Positions 7,543 to 15,055 of a DNA stretch of 64,000 bases are shown piece after piece. Origin of the DNA: Actinoplanes philippinensis (GTDB lineage: Bacteria > Actinomycetota > Actinomycetes > Mycobacteriales > Micromonosporaceae); NCBI RefSeq assembly GCF_900113015.1, contig NZ_FONV01000023.1, positions 1 to 64,000 of the forward strand, read 5' to 3'. The notes under the pieces are model-generated. The model was not told the DNA's origin. It made no database searches and saw only the letters and a program-made list of their open reading frames with translations. The translations under genes and the position numbers were made by a program. Positions within the stretch are counted from its first letter, which is position 1, and the number at the start of each line of letters is the position of its first letter.

Positions 7543-8321
7543 GCGTTGTGGAGGTCAGTCACCTCGCGACCGGGTATGACGGGCGGGAGGTCCTGCGGGA
7601 CGTCTCGCTGAGCGTGGCGGCCGGTGACGTCGTCGCGATCCTCGGCGCCAACGGGTCCGGCAAGTCGACGCTGATCCGGACGATCCTCGGCCTGGTGCCG
7701 GCCCGGCGGGGCGAGATCCGGCTGTTCGGGACGCCGCAGCAGCGGTTCCGGCACTGGGACCGGATCGGGTATGTGCCGCAGCGGCTGGGCGCCGGCAGCG
7801 GCGTGCCGGCCACGGTCGGCGAGGTCGTCGCGTCCGGGTTGCTGGCCCGGCGCGGCGTTCTCCGTTTCCCCGGGCGGAGCGACAAGGCGGCGGTACGGGA
7901 CGCGCTGACCGCTGTCGGCCTGCTGGACCGGATCGGCGACCCGGTGTCGACGCTCTCCGGCGGTCAGCAGCAGCGCACCCTGATCGCCCGTGCGCTGGCC
8001 GGCAAACCGGGCCTGCTGGTGCTGGACGAGCCGAACGCCGGGGTGGACGCGACGAGCCAGGAGGCGTTCGCCGCGGCGCTGACCCGGTTCGCCGGTGACG
8101 GCGGGACGATCCTGCTGGTCCTGCACGAGCTGGGCCCGCTGCGGCCGCTGATCGGGCGGGCCGTGGTGGTGCACGACGGGCGGATCGCGTATGAGGGGAC
8201 GCCTCCCGAGCCGGCCGGGCACCACGCCGAGCCGGACCACGAGCATCTGCACCCGCACGCCGACGAGGTCAAGGCCGGCATCTGCGAGTGGGCGCCGACC
8301 GACGGGACGAAGGCGTACTGA
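7539..8321 (+). CDS. znuC: Zinc ABC transporter, ATP-binding protein
   Basis: ATG at 7539 overlaps the znuA stop (ATGA). The 260-residue ATPase has Walker A GANGSGKST, Q-loop YVPQR, signature LSGGQQQR, Walker B LLVLDEP and the switch histidine LVLHELG, in ABC order. It drives zinc import through ZnuB. The C-terminal tail is histidine-rich (GHHAEPDHEHLHPHADE), which may bind metal at the cytoplasmic face. Translation is coupled on both sides (TGATG with znuB). Confidence 0.95.
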   Translation: MSVVEVSHLATGYDGREVLRDVSLSVAAGDVVAILGANGSGKSTLIRTILGLVPARRGEIRLFGTPQQRFRHWDRIGYVPQRLGAGSGVPATVGEVVASGLLARRGVLRFPGRSDKAAVRDALTAVGLLDRIGDPVSTLSGGQQQRTLIARALAGKPGLLVLDEPNAGVDATSQEAFAAALTRFAGDGGTILLVLHELGPLRPLIGRAVVVHDGRIAYEGTPPEPAGHHAEPDHEHLHPHADEVKAGICEWAPTDGTKAY

Positions 8322-9187
8322 TGGAACTGCTCACCCAGCCGTTCATGCAGCGGGCCCTGATCGCCGCGATGATCATCGGGCTGGCCGCCCCGTCGCTCGG
8401 CATCTACCTGGTGCAGCGCCGCCTGTCGCTGATCGGCGACGGGATCGGGCACGTGGCGCTCACCGGCGTCGGCCTGGGCCTGCTCACCGGCAACGACCCG
8501 GTCTACACGGCGGTCATCGTGTCGGCGCTCGGCGCGGTCGGTGTCGAGCTGATCCGTGAGCGTGGCCGTACCTCCGGGGATCTGGCCCTGGCCATGCTCT
8601 TCTACGGCGGGATCGCCGGTGGTGTGCTGCTGGTCGGGCTCTCCGACGGCAGCGGCAACAGCAGCCTCATGAAGTACCTGTTCGGCTCGCCGCTGACCAC
8701 CTCGCCGGAGGACCTGGCAGTGATCGGCGGGCTGGGCGCGGCAGTGCTGGCCGTGATGTTCTTCTTCCGCCCGGCCCTGTTCGCGCTCTGCAACGACGAG
8801 GAGTATGCGCGGGTCAGCGGCCTGCCGGTGCGGACCCTCAACATCCTGCTGGCGGTGACGACAGCGGTGACCGTGACGATCGCCATGCGTACCGTCGGCC
8901 TGCTGCTGGTGTCCGCGATGATGGTCGTCCCGGTCGCCGCCGCGCAGCAGGTGACCCGCGGTTTCGTCACCACGATGACGCTGGCCGTGGTGATCGGCGT
9001 GAGCGCGGCCGGCGGGGGCATCCTCGTCTCGGCCGAGGCGAACACCGCTCCCGGCGCGACCACGGTGCTGCTGGCGCTGGCGGTCTTCGTGGCCACCGCG
9101 GTGTTCGCTGCGGCTCGTCATCGGCTGCGCCGGGCCGCGCCGCAGCCGGTGGCGTCGGAACCCCCGGATGTCGTGTTGCATGGCTGA
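8321..9187 (+). CDS. znuB: Zinc ABC transporter, permease protein
   Basis: ATG at 8321 overlaps the znuC stop (TGATG). The 288 residues hold about eight hydrophobic helices, with the family landmarks GIYLVQRRLSLIGDGIGHVALTGVG near the start, AMLFYGGIAGGVLLVG, and TVGLLLVSAMMVVPVAAAQQ, typical of the ABC-3 metal permease family. It forms the membrane channel of the zinc importer. It is the last gene before smtB, 30 bases further on. Confidence 0.95.
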   Translation: MELLTQPFMQRALIAAMIIGLAAPSLGIYLVQRRLSLIGDGIGHVALTGVGLGLLTGNDPVYTAVIVSALGAVGVELIRERGRTSGDLALAMLFYGGIAGGVLLVGLSDGSGNSSLMKYLFGSPLTTSPEDLAVIGGLGAAVLAVMFFFRPALFALCNDEEYARVSGLPVRTLNILLAVTTAVTVTIAMRTVGLLLVSAMMVVPVAAAQQVTRGFVTTMTLAVVIGVSAAGGGILVSAEANTAPGATTVLLALAVFVATAVFAAARHRLRRAAPQPVASEPPDVVLHG

Positions 9188-9204
9188 CCCCGGCCTGCCT
9201 GTAC

Positions 9205-9217
9205 CGTTGTCGCAACG
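9205..9217 (+). promoter_or_regulatory. Palindrome just before smtB, possible autoregulatory operator
   Basis: CGTTG-TCG-CAACG is an inverted repeat that touches the smtB start codon (9218). ArsR-family metal sensors commonly bind short inverted repeats over their own promoter, so this could be the SmtB operator. The palindrome is short and could be chance. Confidence 0.35.
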
Positions 9218-9520
9218 ATGACGACGACCACCGGTTACGAAGCGTACGAATCGGCGGGGGCGCTGCTGCGTGCCCTCTCCGCGCCGATCCGTGTCGCCAT
9301 CGTGGTCGAGCTGGGCGTGGGCGAGCGCTGTGTGCACGATCTCGTGGAGAAGCTCGGCGCCCCGCAGCCACTGGTGTCGCAGCACCTGCGCGTGCTGCGC
9401 GGCGCCGGCGTGGTGCGCGGGGTGCGCCGGGGCCGGGAGATCGCATACTCCCTGGTGGACGAACACGTCGCCCACATCGTCGCCGACGCCGTGAGCCACG
9501 CCAGGGAGAGCCGACAGTGA
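9218..9520 (+). CDS. smtB: ArsR-family zinc-sensing repressor, SmtB type
   Basis: This 100-residue winged-helix repressor has the recognition region PQPLVSQHLRVLRGAGVV and the wing VRRGREIAYSL. Helix alpha5 carries D81-x-H83-x10-H94-x2-E97, which matches the DxHx10Hx2E zinc site of cyanobacterial SmtB, so zinc binding should release it from DNA. Immediate coupling to zur (GTGA overlap) is the same order as smtB-furB in M. tuberculosis. There SmtB represses the pair when zinc is low; a similar role is inferred here. Confidence 0.88.
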   Translation: MTTTTGYEAYESAGALLRALSAPIRVAIVVELGVGERCVHDLVEKLGAPQPLVSQHLRVLRGAGVVRGVRRGREIAYSLVDEHVAHIVADAVSHARESRQ

Positions 9521-9918
9521 ACCCCGAGAGCCAGATCCGCAACACCAAGCAGCGCAGCGCGGTCAGCGCCGTCCTCGCCCAGACCGAGGGTTTCCACAGC
9601 GCCCAGGACCTGCATGCGATGCTGCGTGACCGCGGCGAGCGGGTGGGCCTGACCACGGTGTACCGGACGTTGCAGGGGCTCGCCGACGCCGGCGAGATCG
9701 ATGTCATGCGGCCGCCGGGCGGGGAGCACCTCTACCGCCGGTGCAGCCAGGGCCACCACCACCATCTGGTGTGCCGGTCGTGCGGGCGGACCGTCGAGGT
9801 GCTGGGCCCGGCCGTCGAGTCGTGGGCCGACCGGGTGGCCGGGGAGCACGGCTTCGTCGACGTCGCGCACACCCTGGAGATCTTCGGGACATGCCCGGAG
9901 TGCGCCGCGAAGGGCTGA
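9517..9918 (+). CDS. zur: Zinc uptake regulator, Fur family
   Basis: GTG at 9517 overlaps the smtB stop. The 133 residues contain the Fur DNA-binding domain (TTVYRTLQGLADAGEI), the metal-site segment EHLYRRC and QGHHHHLVC, and the structural zinc pairs CRSC and CPEC. Zn-bound Zur represses zinc import; its likely target is the 15-bp palindrome before znuA. Fur proper is excluded by context rather than by sequence alone. Confidence 0.92.
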   Translation: MNPESQIRNTKQRSAVSAVLAQTEGFHSAQDLHAMLRDRGERVGLTTVYRTLQGLADAGEIDVMRPPGGEHLYRRCSQGHHHHLVCRSCGRTVEVLGPAVESWADRVAGEHGFVDVAHTLEIFGTCPECAAKG

Positions 9919-9935
9919 GTGCGACCCTTCGGGGT

Positions 9936-10538
9936 GTGAAGCTCTATGCGGACCGTGTCCCCGTCGCCCTTCGCCAACTCGTCACCGACATCCTCGTCGT
10001 CATCTGGGTCTACCTGTGGATCAAGGTGGCCCTGTGGATCCACGACGTGGTGGAGAAACTCGCCGTCCCCGGGCAGAAACTGGAGAGCGCCGGCAGCGGC
10101 ATCGCCGACAATCTGGCCGACGCGGGCGGCAAGGTGGGCCGGGTCCCGCTCGTCGGCGACGAGCTGACGCAGCCGTTCAACGGCGCCGCCGACGCCGCCC
10201 GGTCGATCGCCGACGCCGGCCACCAGCAGCAGGAGTTCGTGGCGCAGCTGGCGCTGATCCTGCCCGCGCTGGCTCTGTCGGTGCCGCTGGCCCTGGTGCT
10301 CTTCCTCTGGCTGCCGCTGCGGCTGCGCTGGGTGCGCCGGGCCGGGGTCGCCGCGGCGGTCCGTGCCGACCCGGCCGGTCAGGATCTGCTGGCGCTGCGG
10401 GCGCTGGCCTCCCAACCGCTGACCGAGCTGGCGAAGCTGGGCCCGGACATCGCGCAGAGCTGGCGGGCCGGCGACCCGGACGCGGTCGCCGCCCTGGCCG
10501 GCCTGGAGCTGCGCCGGCTGGGCCTGAGACGGCGTTAG
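9936..10538 (+). CDS. Two-span membrane protein, function unknown
   Basis: GTG at 9936 gives 200 residues. There is a hydrophobic helix at about 9-32 (ALRQLVTDILVVIWVYLWIKVALW), an amphipathic segment with repeated Gly/Ala/Asp (PGQKLESAGSGIADNLADAGG), and a second helix at about 107-130 (ALILPALALSVPLALVLFLWLP), then a basic cytoplasmic tail of about 70 residues. I recognise no family with certainty. It starts 18 bases after zur and may be carried on the same transcript, but nothing in it suggests metal handling. Confidence 0.7.
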   Translation: MKLYADRVPVALRQLVTDILVVIWVYLWIKVALWIHDVVEKLAVPGQKLESAGSGIADNLADAGGKVGRVPLVGDELTQPFNGAADAARSIADAGHQQQEFVAQLALILPALALSVPLALVLFLWLPLRLRWVRRAGVAAAVRADPAGQDLLALRALASQPLTELAKLGPDIAQSWRAGDPDAVAALAGLELRRLGLRRR

Positions 10539-10549
10539 GCCCAGCCGGA

Positions 10550-10565
10550 CCGGGTGACCACCCGG
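10550..10565. terminator. Short hairpin between convergent genes
   Basis: CCGGGTG-AC-CACCCGG is a perfect 7-bp stem with a two-base loop in the 43-base space between the convergent genes ending at 10538 and 10582. It may end both transcripts; there is no U tract. Confidence 0.5.
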
Positions 10566-10581
10566 AGAGGCGGCGGCGCTG

Positions 10582-11085
10582 TCAGTCGGTGGCGGACGCC
10601 GAGTCCTCGTCGTCCTCGCCCCACTCCCGGTGGGCGAACGGCAGGATCGCCCAGTAGGTGAGGAACCAGCCGCCGGTGACGACGGTCAGCGGGATCGCCC
10701 ACTTCCAGTCCAGCAGGTAGTCGGTGATCAGCAGGACGCTGGCCGTCATCGCGATCAGCATGAACACCAGGCCGCCGGTGGCCATCTTGTGGGCGTACCG
10801 GACCAGCTCGGGTTTGCGGCCCTGCCGGAACAGCGCACGGTGGAAAGCGACCGGCGAGATGATCATCGCGGTGGCGAAGGCCGCACTGATCAGCGCGACC
10901 ACATAGGTGTCCTTCTGGAAGTCGCTGGTGTTCGGGAAGCCGCTGCTGAACGGCAGGGTCAGCAGGAACGCGAAGAGGATCTGCACGCCGGTCTGCGCGA
11001 CCCGCAGCTCCTGGAGCAGGTCCGCGAAGTTGCGGTCCCAGCGCTGCTTCTCGGTTTCTCGGGGAGTGTGTGTATCGACCGCCAT
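10582..11085 (-). CDS. DUF6328-family membrane protein
   Basis: The 167-residue product has four predicted helices and the strongly conserved opening RNFADLLQELRVAQTGVQILFAFLLTLPF, which I know from actinobacterial DUF6328 proteins, some of them loosely labelled sodium:proton antiporters without experimental support. Start is ATG at 11085, stop at 10582. Both ends are charged and cytoplasmic-looking. It is downstream of an epoxide-hydrolase-like gene on the same strand with a 30-base gap, so the two may be co-transcribed. Confidence 0.8.
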   Translation of the reverse strand: MAVDTHTPRETEKQRWDRNFADLLQELRVAQTGVQILFAFLLTLPFSSGFPNTSDFQKDTYVVALISAAFATAMIISPVAFHRALFRQGRKPELVRYAHKMATGGLVFMLIAMTASVLLITDYLLDWKWAIPLTVVTGGWFLTYWAILPFAHREWGEDDEDSASATD

Positions 11086-11116
11086 GCCGCGCCGATTTCC
11101 CCGTCGGGACCCTTGA

Positions 11117-11935
11117 TCAAACGCCGATACGTGCCAGGACCGCGTCGGCCAGCTCGCGGGGCGCCTGTTCGGGCACCCAGTGGCTGACTCCGCGCATCGC
11201 CACCAGCTGGTAGTCGGCCCGCACCCAGTCCCGGGTACGCAGTGCCGCGGTCAGCCCGACCACCCCGTCCTTGTCGCTCCACACGTAGGTGGTCGGCACC
11301 GTGACCACACCCAGGCTCGCGACCTGCGAGCTGTCGTAGGCGCGGTACCAGTTGAGGCCCCCGGTGAGCCGGCCCGGCTCGCGCATCGCCGCCACGTACT
11401 GCTCGGCGCGCATGCCGATCGGCCGCAGCATCAGCCGCAGCGCGAGGGCGTGCTGGGCGAGCAGCATCCGCTCGGCGAACGGGCGGCGGAACACCTCGAA
11501 GTAGGCGAGCCGGGCCTTCTGGCTGGGCCGGACCCGGAGGGCGAGCATCAGGGCCCGCGGGTGCGGCACGGAGATCGCGGTGAGGGTGCGGACCCGGTCC
11601 GGGTGGCGGGCGGCCAGCTGCCAGCCGACCTGCGCGCCCCAGTCGTGGCCGACGAGGTGGGCGCTGTCGACGCCGAGCGCGTCGAGGACGGCGATCGCGT
11701 CGGCGGCCACCGCGGTCAGGGTGTAGGCGGAGACGTCGGCCGGCCGGGCGCCGGGGGAACATCCGCGCTGGTCCATTGCGTACGTCCGGAGCCCGGCCTC
11801 GTGCAGCCGGGGCAGGATCAGGTCGAACTCCCGGGAGTCCTGGGGGAATCCGTGCAGCAGCAGGACCGGCTCACCGTCCTCCGGGCCTCCTTCGTGCACG
11901 TCGAACGTCAGTCCCCGAGCTTTGACCTCGATCAC
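11117..11935 (-). CDS. Alpha/beta hydrolase, epoxide-hydrolase-like
   Basis: GTG at 11935 is chosen because GGGAGGGG lies five bases before it. The 272 residues show the oxyanion-hole motif LLLHGFPQDS (HGFP), the nucleophile elbow GHDWGAQ with aspartate as nucleophile, which is typical of epoxide hydrolases and haloalkane dehalogenases rather than esterases, the acid region VWSDKDGV, and the catalytic histidine in GVSHWVPEQAP. A cap domain lies between. The substrate is unknown. It is divergent from the TPP-riboswitch operon. Confidence 0.85.
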   Translation of the reverse strand: MIEVKARGLTFDVHEGGPEDGEPVLLLHGFPQDSREFDLILPRLHEAGLRTYAMDQRGCSPGARPADVSAYTLTAVAADAIAVLDALGVDSAHLVGHDWGAQVGWQLAARHPDRVRTLTAISVPHPRALMLALRVRPSQKARLAYFEVFRRPFAERMLLAQHALALRLMLRPIGMRAEQYVAAMREPGRLTGGLNWYRAYDSSQVASLGVVTVPTTYVWSDKDGVVGLTAALRTRDWVRADYQLVAMRGVSHWVPEQAPRELADAVLARIGV

Positions 11936-11995
11936 GTGTTCCCCTCCCTGTGCTGCCCCGCTACCAGGTGTTACGGTCATCGAAGCACATCCAAT

Positions 11996-12083
11996 CCGAC
12001 AGGGGAGCGCACAGCGCTGAGAGTGCGGGATTTCCGCAGACCCTAGTACCTGATCTGGGTAATGCCAGCGCAGGAAGCTCGGT
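11996..12083 (+). ncRNA. TPP riboswitch (THI box)
   Basis: The aptamer landmarks are in order: ACAGGGGAGC at the 5' side, CTGAGA (12017-12022), a P3 stem around GTGCGGGATTTCCGCA, ACCTGATCTGGGTAATGCCAGCG (core around 12048-12070), and GCAGGAAGCT closing P1. It lies ahead of the ykoEDC genes, whose products import thiamine or its pyrimidine precursor. In this class TPP binding turns expression off. Confidence 0.95.
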
Positions 12084-12140
12084 CTCTCCAGCCGCGTCGT
12101 GCCCTGGGCACCGTCGCCCGGGGATGCACGGCGTGCGTCT

Positions 12141-12162
12141 CCTCCCGGTGCCCACTGGGAGG
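12141..12162 (+). promoter_or_regulatory. Shine-Dalgarno sequestering hairpin of the TPP riboswitch
   Basis: CCTCCCGGT (12141-12149) can pair over nine positions (one G-T) with ACTGGGAGG (12154-12162), leaving the four-base loop GCCC. The 3' arm contains the ribosome-binding site GGGAGG, six bases before the ykoE ATG at 12169. This is the likely expression platform: TPP-bound RNA would keep the site paired and block translation. Confidence 0.8.
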
Positions 12163-12168
12163 CAGTTC

Positions 12169-12756
12169 ATGACATCCACCACCCACCGCTGGCGGACGAT
12201 AGACATCGTCATCGCCTCCGTCATCGCCGTCGCGTTCGGCGTGATCTTCTGGGCCTGGAACACGGTCTGGGCGACCACCGAGGCTGCCTTCGCCTTCTTC
12301 CCCCCGGCACAGACCGTGATCTACGGCGTCTGGCTGATCCCGGCCGTCCTCGGTGGCCTGATCATCCGTAAGCCGGGCGCCGCGCTCTACACCGAGACGG
12401 TCGCCGCCGTCGTGTCCGCGCTGCTCGGCAGCCAGTGGGGCGCCCCGGTCATCCTGCAGGGCCTGATCCAGGGGCTCGGCGCGGAGCTGGTGTTCGCGGC
12501 GCTGTTCTACCGCAACTTCAAGCTCCCGGTCGCGATCCTGGCCGGCGCCCTGACCGGCGTCGGCGCGGCGATCTACGACTTCGTCCGGTACACCGCCGGG
12601 ACCGACCTGTGGTCGTACCGCATCCCGTACGCGCTGATCACCGTGATCAGTGGCGCGGTGCTGGCCGGGATCGGCTCGTGGGCGCTGGTCCGGGCGCTCG
12701 CTCCGACCGGCGTGCTGGACCGGTTCGAAGCGGGCCGGGAACGGGCATCCGTCTGA
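12169..12756 (+). CDS. ykoE: ECF transporter substrate-specificity component, YkoE type (thiamine/HMP)
   Basis: ATG at 12169 follows GGGAGG. The 195-residue protein has about six hydrophobic helices; WNTVWATTEAAFAFFPPAQTVIYGVWLIPAVLGGLIIRKPGAALYTE and the QWGAPVILQGLIQGLGAELVFA stretch are typical of YkoE. As S component it binds thiamine or hydroxymethylpyrimidine and docks on YkoC/YkoD. Control by the TPP riboswitch upstream supports the substrate. The next gene begins four bases after its stop. Confidence 0.92.
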   Translation: MTSTTHRWRTIDIVIASVIAVAFGVIFWAWNTVWATTEAAFAFFPPAQTVIYGVWLIPAVLGGLIIRKPGAALYTETVAAVVSALLGSQWGAPVILQGLIQGLGAELVFAALFYRNFKLPVAILAGALTGVGAAIYDFVRYTAGTDLWSYRIPYALITVISGAVLAGIGSWALVRALAPTGVLDRFEAGRERASV

Positions 12757-12760
12757 CGAC

Positions 12761-14191
12761 ATGAGTGACGTTCAGCTCCGCGGGTTCGGGTGGCGGCACG
12801 CCGGTCGGCGCGCCTGGGCGGTCCGCGGGCTGGACCTGGAGGTCCGGCACGGCGAGCGGGTGCTCCTGCTGGGTCCCTCGGGGGCCGGCAAGAGCACCCT
12901 GCTGGCGGCGCTCGCCGGGCTGCTGCCCGAGGACTCCGGCGAGTCCGAGGGCACGATCCGCATCGACGGGCTCGAGCCGCGCAAGGCCCGCGAGCGCGTC
13001 GGCATCCTCTTCCAGGACCCGCAGACCCAGATCGTGATGGCCCGCAGCGGCGACGACGTGGCGTTCGGCCCGGAGAACCGGGGCGTGCCGGCCGGTGAGA
13101 TCTGGCCACGGGTGTCCGATGTGCTGGATCGCGTCGGTTTCCCGTACCCCATCAATCGCCCGACCTCGGCCCTCTCCGGCGGCGAGGCGCAACGCCTCGC
13201 CCTCGCCGGGGTCCTCGCGTTGCGGCCCGGTCTGCTGCTGCTCGACGAGCCGACCGCCAACCTGGACCCGCCGGGCGCCGCGCTCATCCGGGAGGCGGTG
13301 GGCCGGGCCACCGGCCCGGAGACCACGCTGATCATCGTGGAACACCGGGTCGCCGAGGCCCTTCCGCTGGTCGATCGGGTGGTGGTCCTGGAGCCGGGCG
13401 GCGGCGTCCGCGCCGACGGCGCGCCCGAGGTGATCTTCGCCGCCTACGGCGACAAACTCGCTGACGAGGGCGTCTGGGTGCCGGGTTTCCACGCCCCGCC
13501 GCTCAAAGCCGGATCAAAAGCCCGAAACGATGTGGTACGCGCTACGTGCGCCGCCGTGACCGGACGCCTGCGCCCCGTCTCGATAGCTGTCGGAGCGGGC
13601 GAGGTGCTGGCCGTGACCGGGCCGAACGGGGCCGGCAAGTCCACCCTGGCTCTGCTGCTCGGCGGGCTGCTCGCGCCCACGTCGGGCCGGGTCGAGGCGT
13701 TCGGTGACCGACGGCCGCCGCACCGGTGGCGGGCCACGACCCTGGCCGGCCGGATCGGGTCGGTCTTCCAGAACCCGGAGCACCAGTTCGTCACCTCCCG
13801 GGTCCGCGACGAGCTGGCGCTCGGCCCGCGACGCGCCCGCCGCTCCCCCGCCGAGGTCGACCGGATCGTCACCGAGCTGCTCGGGCGACTGCGGCTGGAC
13901 CGTCTCGCGGACGCCAACCCGTACACCCTGTCCGGCGGGGAGGCCCGGCGGCTGAGCGTGGCCACCGCGCTGGCGACCGCGCCCCGGCTGCTCGTGCTCG
14001 ACGAGCCGACCTTCGGCCAGGACCGGCGCACCTGGCGGGAACTCGTCGACCTGCTCGCCGGCCTGCGTGACGAAGGGCACGGGATCGTCGCCGTCACGCA
14101 TGATGACGCGTTCGTGCGTACCCTCGCTGATCGGACCGTGCCCCTCGGCTCGCCGGAACCGGACCCGCTGCCGCGGAGGTCGCGACCGTGA
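12761..14191 (+). CDS. ykoD: ECF transporter, duplicated ATP-binding protein, YkoD type
   Basis: The 476 residues contain two fused ABC ATPase domains. The first has GPSGAGKST, FQDPQTQ, LSGGEAQR and LLLLDEPTANLDP; the second has GPNGAGKST, FQNPEHQ, LSGGEARR and LLVLDEPTFGQD. Both keep the switch histidine (IIVEHR, AVTHDD). This single chain replaces the EcfA-EcfA' dimer and powers import with YkoE and YkoC. The start is ATG at 12761; the stop overlaps ykoC (GTGA). Confidence 0.94.
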   Translation: MSDVQLRGFGWRHAGRRAWAVRGLDLEVRHGERVLLLGPSGAGKSTLLAALAGLLPEDSGESEGTIRIDGLEPRKARERVGILFQDPQTQIVMARSGDDVAFGPENRGVPAGEIWPRVSDVLDRVGFPYPINRPTSALSGGEAQRLALAGVLALRPGLLLLDEPTANLDPPGAALIREAVGRATGPETTLIIVEHRVAEALPLVDRVVVLEPGGGVRADGAPEVIFAAYGDKLADEGVWVPGFHAPPLKAGSKARNDVVRATCAAVTGRLRPVSIAVGAGEVLAVTGPNGAGKSTLALLLGGLLAPTSGRVEAFGDRRPPHRWRATTLAGRIGSVFQNPEHQFVTSRVRDELALGPRRARRSPAEVDRIVTELLGRLRLDRLADANPYTLSGGEARRLSVATALATAPRLLVLDEPTFGQDRRTWRELVDLLAGLRDEGHGIVAVTHDDAFVRTLADRTVPLGSPEPDPLPRRSRP

Positions 14192-14988
14192 CCCTGTCCT
14201 TCGCGCCGGTCGCCGACCCGTCGGCGCCGCTCGCCCGCCGCAACCCGGTCGCCAAGGCCGGCGCCGCGCTGCTCTTCTCGCTGCCGCTGATCGCCACGAT
14301 GGATCCGTTCACCCCGGCCGTCGCGCTGGCCGTCGAGCTGATCGTGCTGCCGTTCTTCGGGGTCCGGCTCGGGGTGCTCGCCCGGCGGGCCGCGCCGCTG
14401 CTGCTCGCCGCCGTCGGCGTGCTGATCACGATGGTGCTGTTCGCCGCCGACCGGAGCGGCGCGCTGCTGTTCTCGCTCGGGCCGGTCGACGTCACCACCG
14501 GCGTGCTGTCCACGGCGGGCGCGCTGGTCCTGCGGATCTTCGCGGTGGCGCTGCCCGGCATCGTGGTGTTCGCCACCACCGACCCGACCGACCTGGCCGA
14601 CGCGCTGGTGCAAAATGCGAAGGCGCCGGCCCGGTTCGCGATCGGGGCGCTCGCCGCACTCCGTCTGGTGCCGCTGCTCGGCGACGAGTGGCGGTCGCTC
14701 AGCCTGGCCCGCCGCGCCCGCGGGATCGACGCCGGCCGCAACCCGGTCGCCAAGGTACGGCTCTTCGCGTCGACGGCGTTCGCGTTGCTGGTCGGGGCGC
14801 TGCGGCGCGGGGTGCGGCTGGCGGTCGCGATGGACGCGCGCGGCTTCGACGCGGACACCCCCCGGACGTACGCCCGGCGGCAGCATTTCACCGCCGCTGA
14901 CACCGCCCTGCTCGTCCTGTCCCTGCTGGTGGCGCTGCTCATCCTCGCCGCGTCGGCCGCTCTCGGCTTCTTCCGCCCGGTCGTCTGA
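14188..14988 (+). CDS. ykoC: ECF transporter transmembrane (T) component, YkoC type
   Basis: GTG at 14188 overlaps the ykoD stop. The 266-residue protein has five to six hydrophobic helices and two coupling motifs of the Ala-Arg-Gly type in cytoplasmic helices (SLARRARGID and AVAMDARGFD), which contact the ATPase. The first residues (LARRNPVAKAGAALLFSL) match the EcfT family start. It is the last gene of the thiamine import operon. Confidence 0.92.
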   Translation: MTLSFAPVADPSAPLARRNPVAKAGAALLFSLPLIATMDPFTPAVALAVELIVLPFFGVRLGVLARRAAPLLLAAVGVLITMVLFAADRSGALLFSLGPVDVTTGVLSTAGALVLRIFAVALPGIVVFATTDPTDLADALVQNAKAPARFAIGALAALRLVPLLGDEWRSLSLARRARGIDAGRNPVAKVRLFASTAFALLVGALRRGVRLAVAMDARGFDADTPRTYARRQHFTAADTALLVLSLLVALLILAASAALGFFRPVV

Positions 14989-15055
14989 ATACTCTTCGCT
15001 TTCAGGTAACTGTGGTGACAGCGGGTGTTGTCCTGTTCGGACGAGGGTGTCCGCC

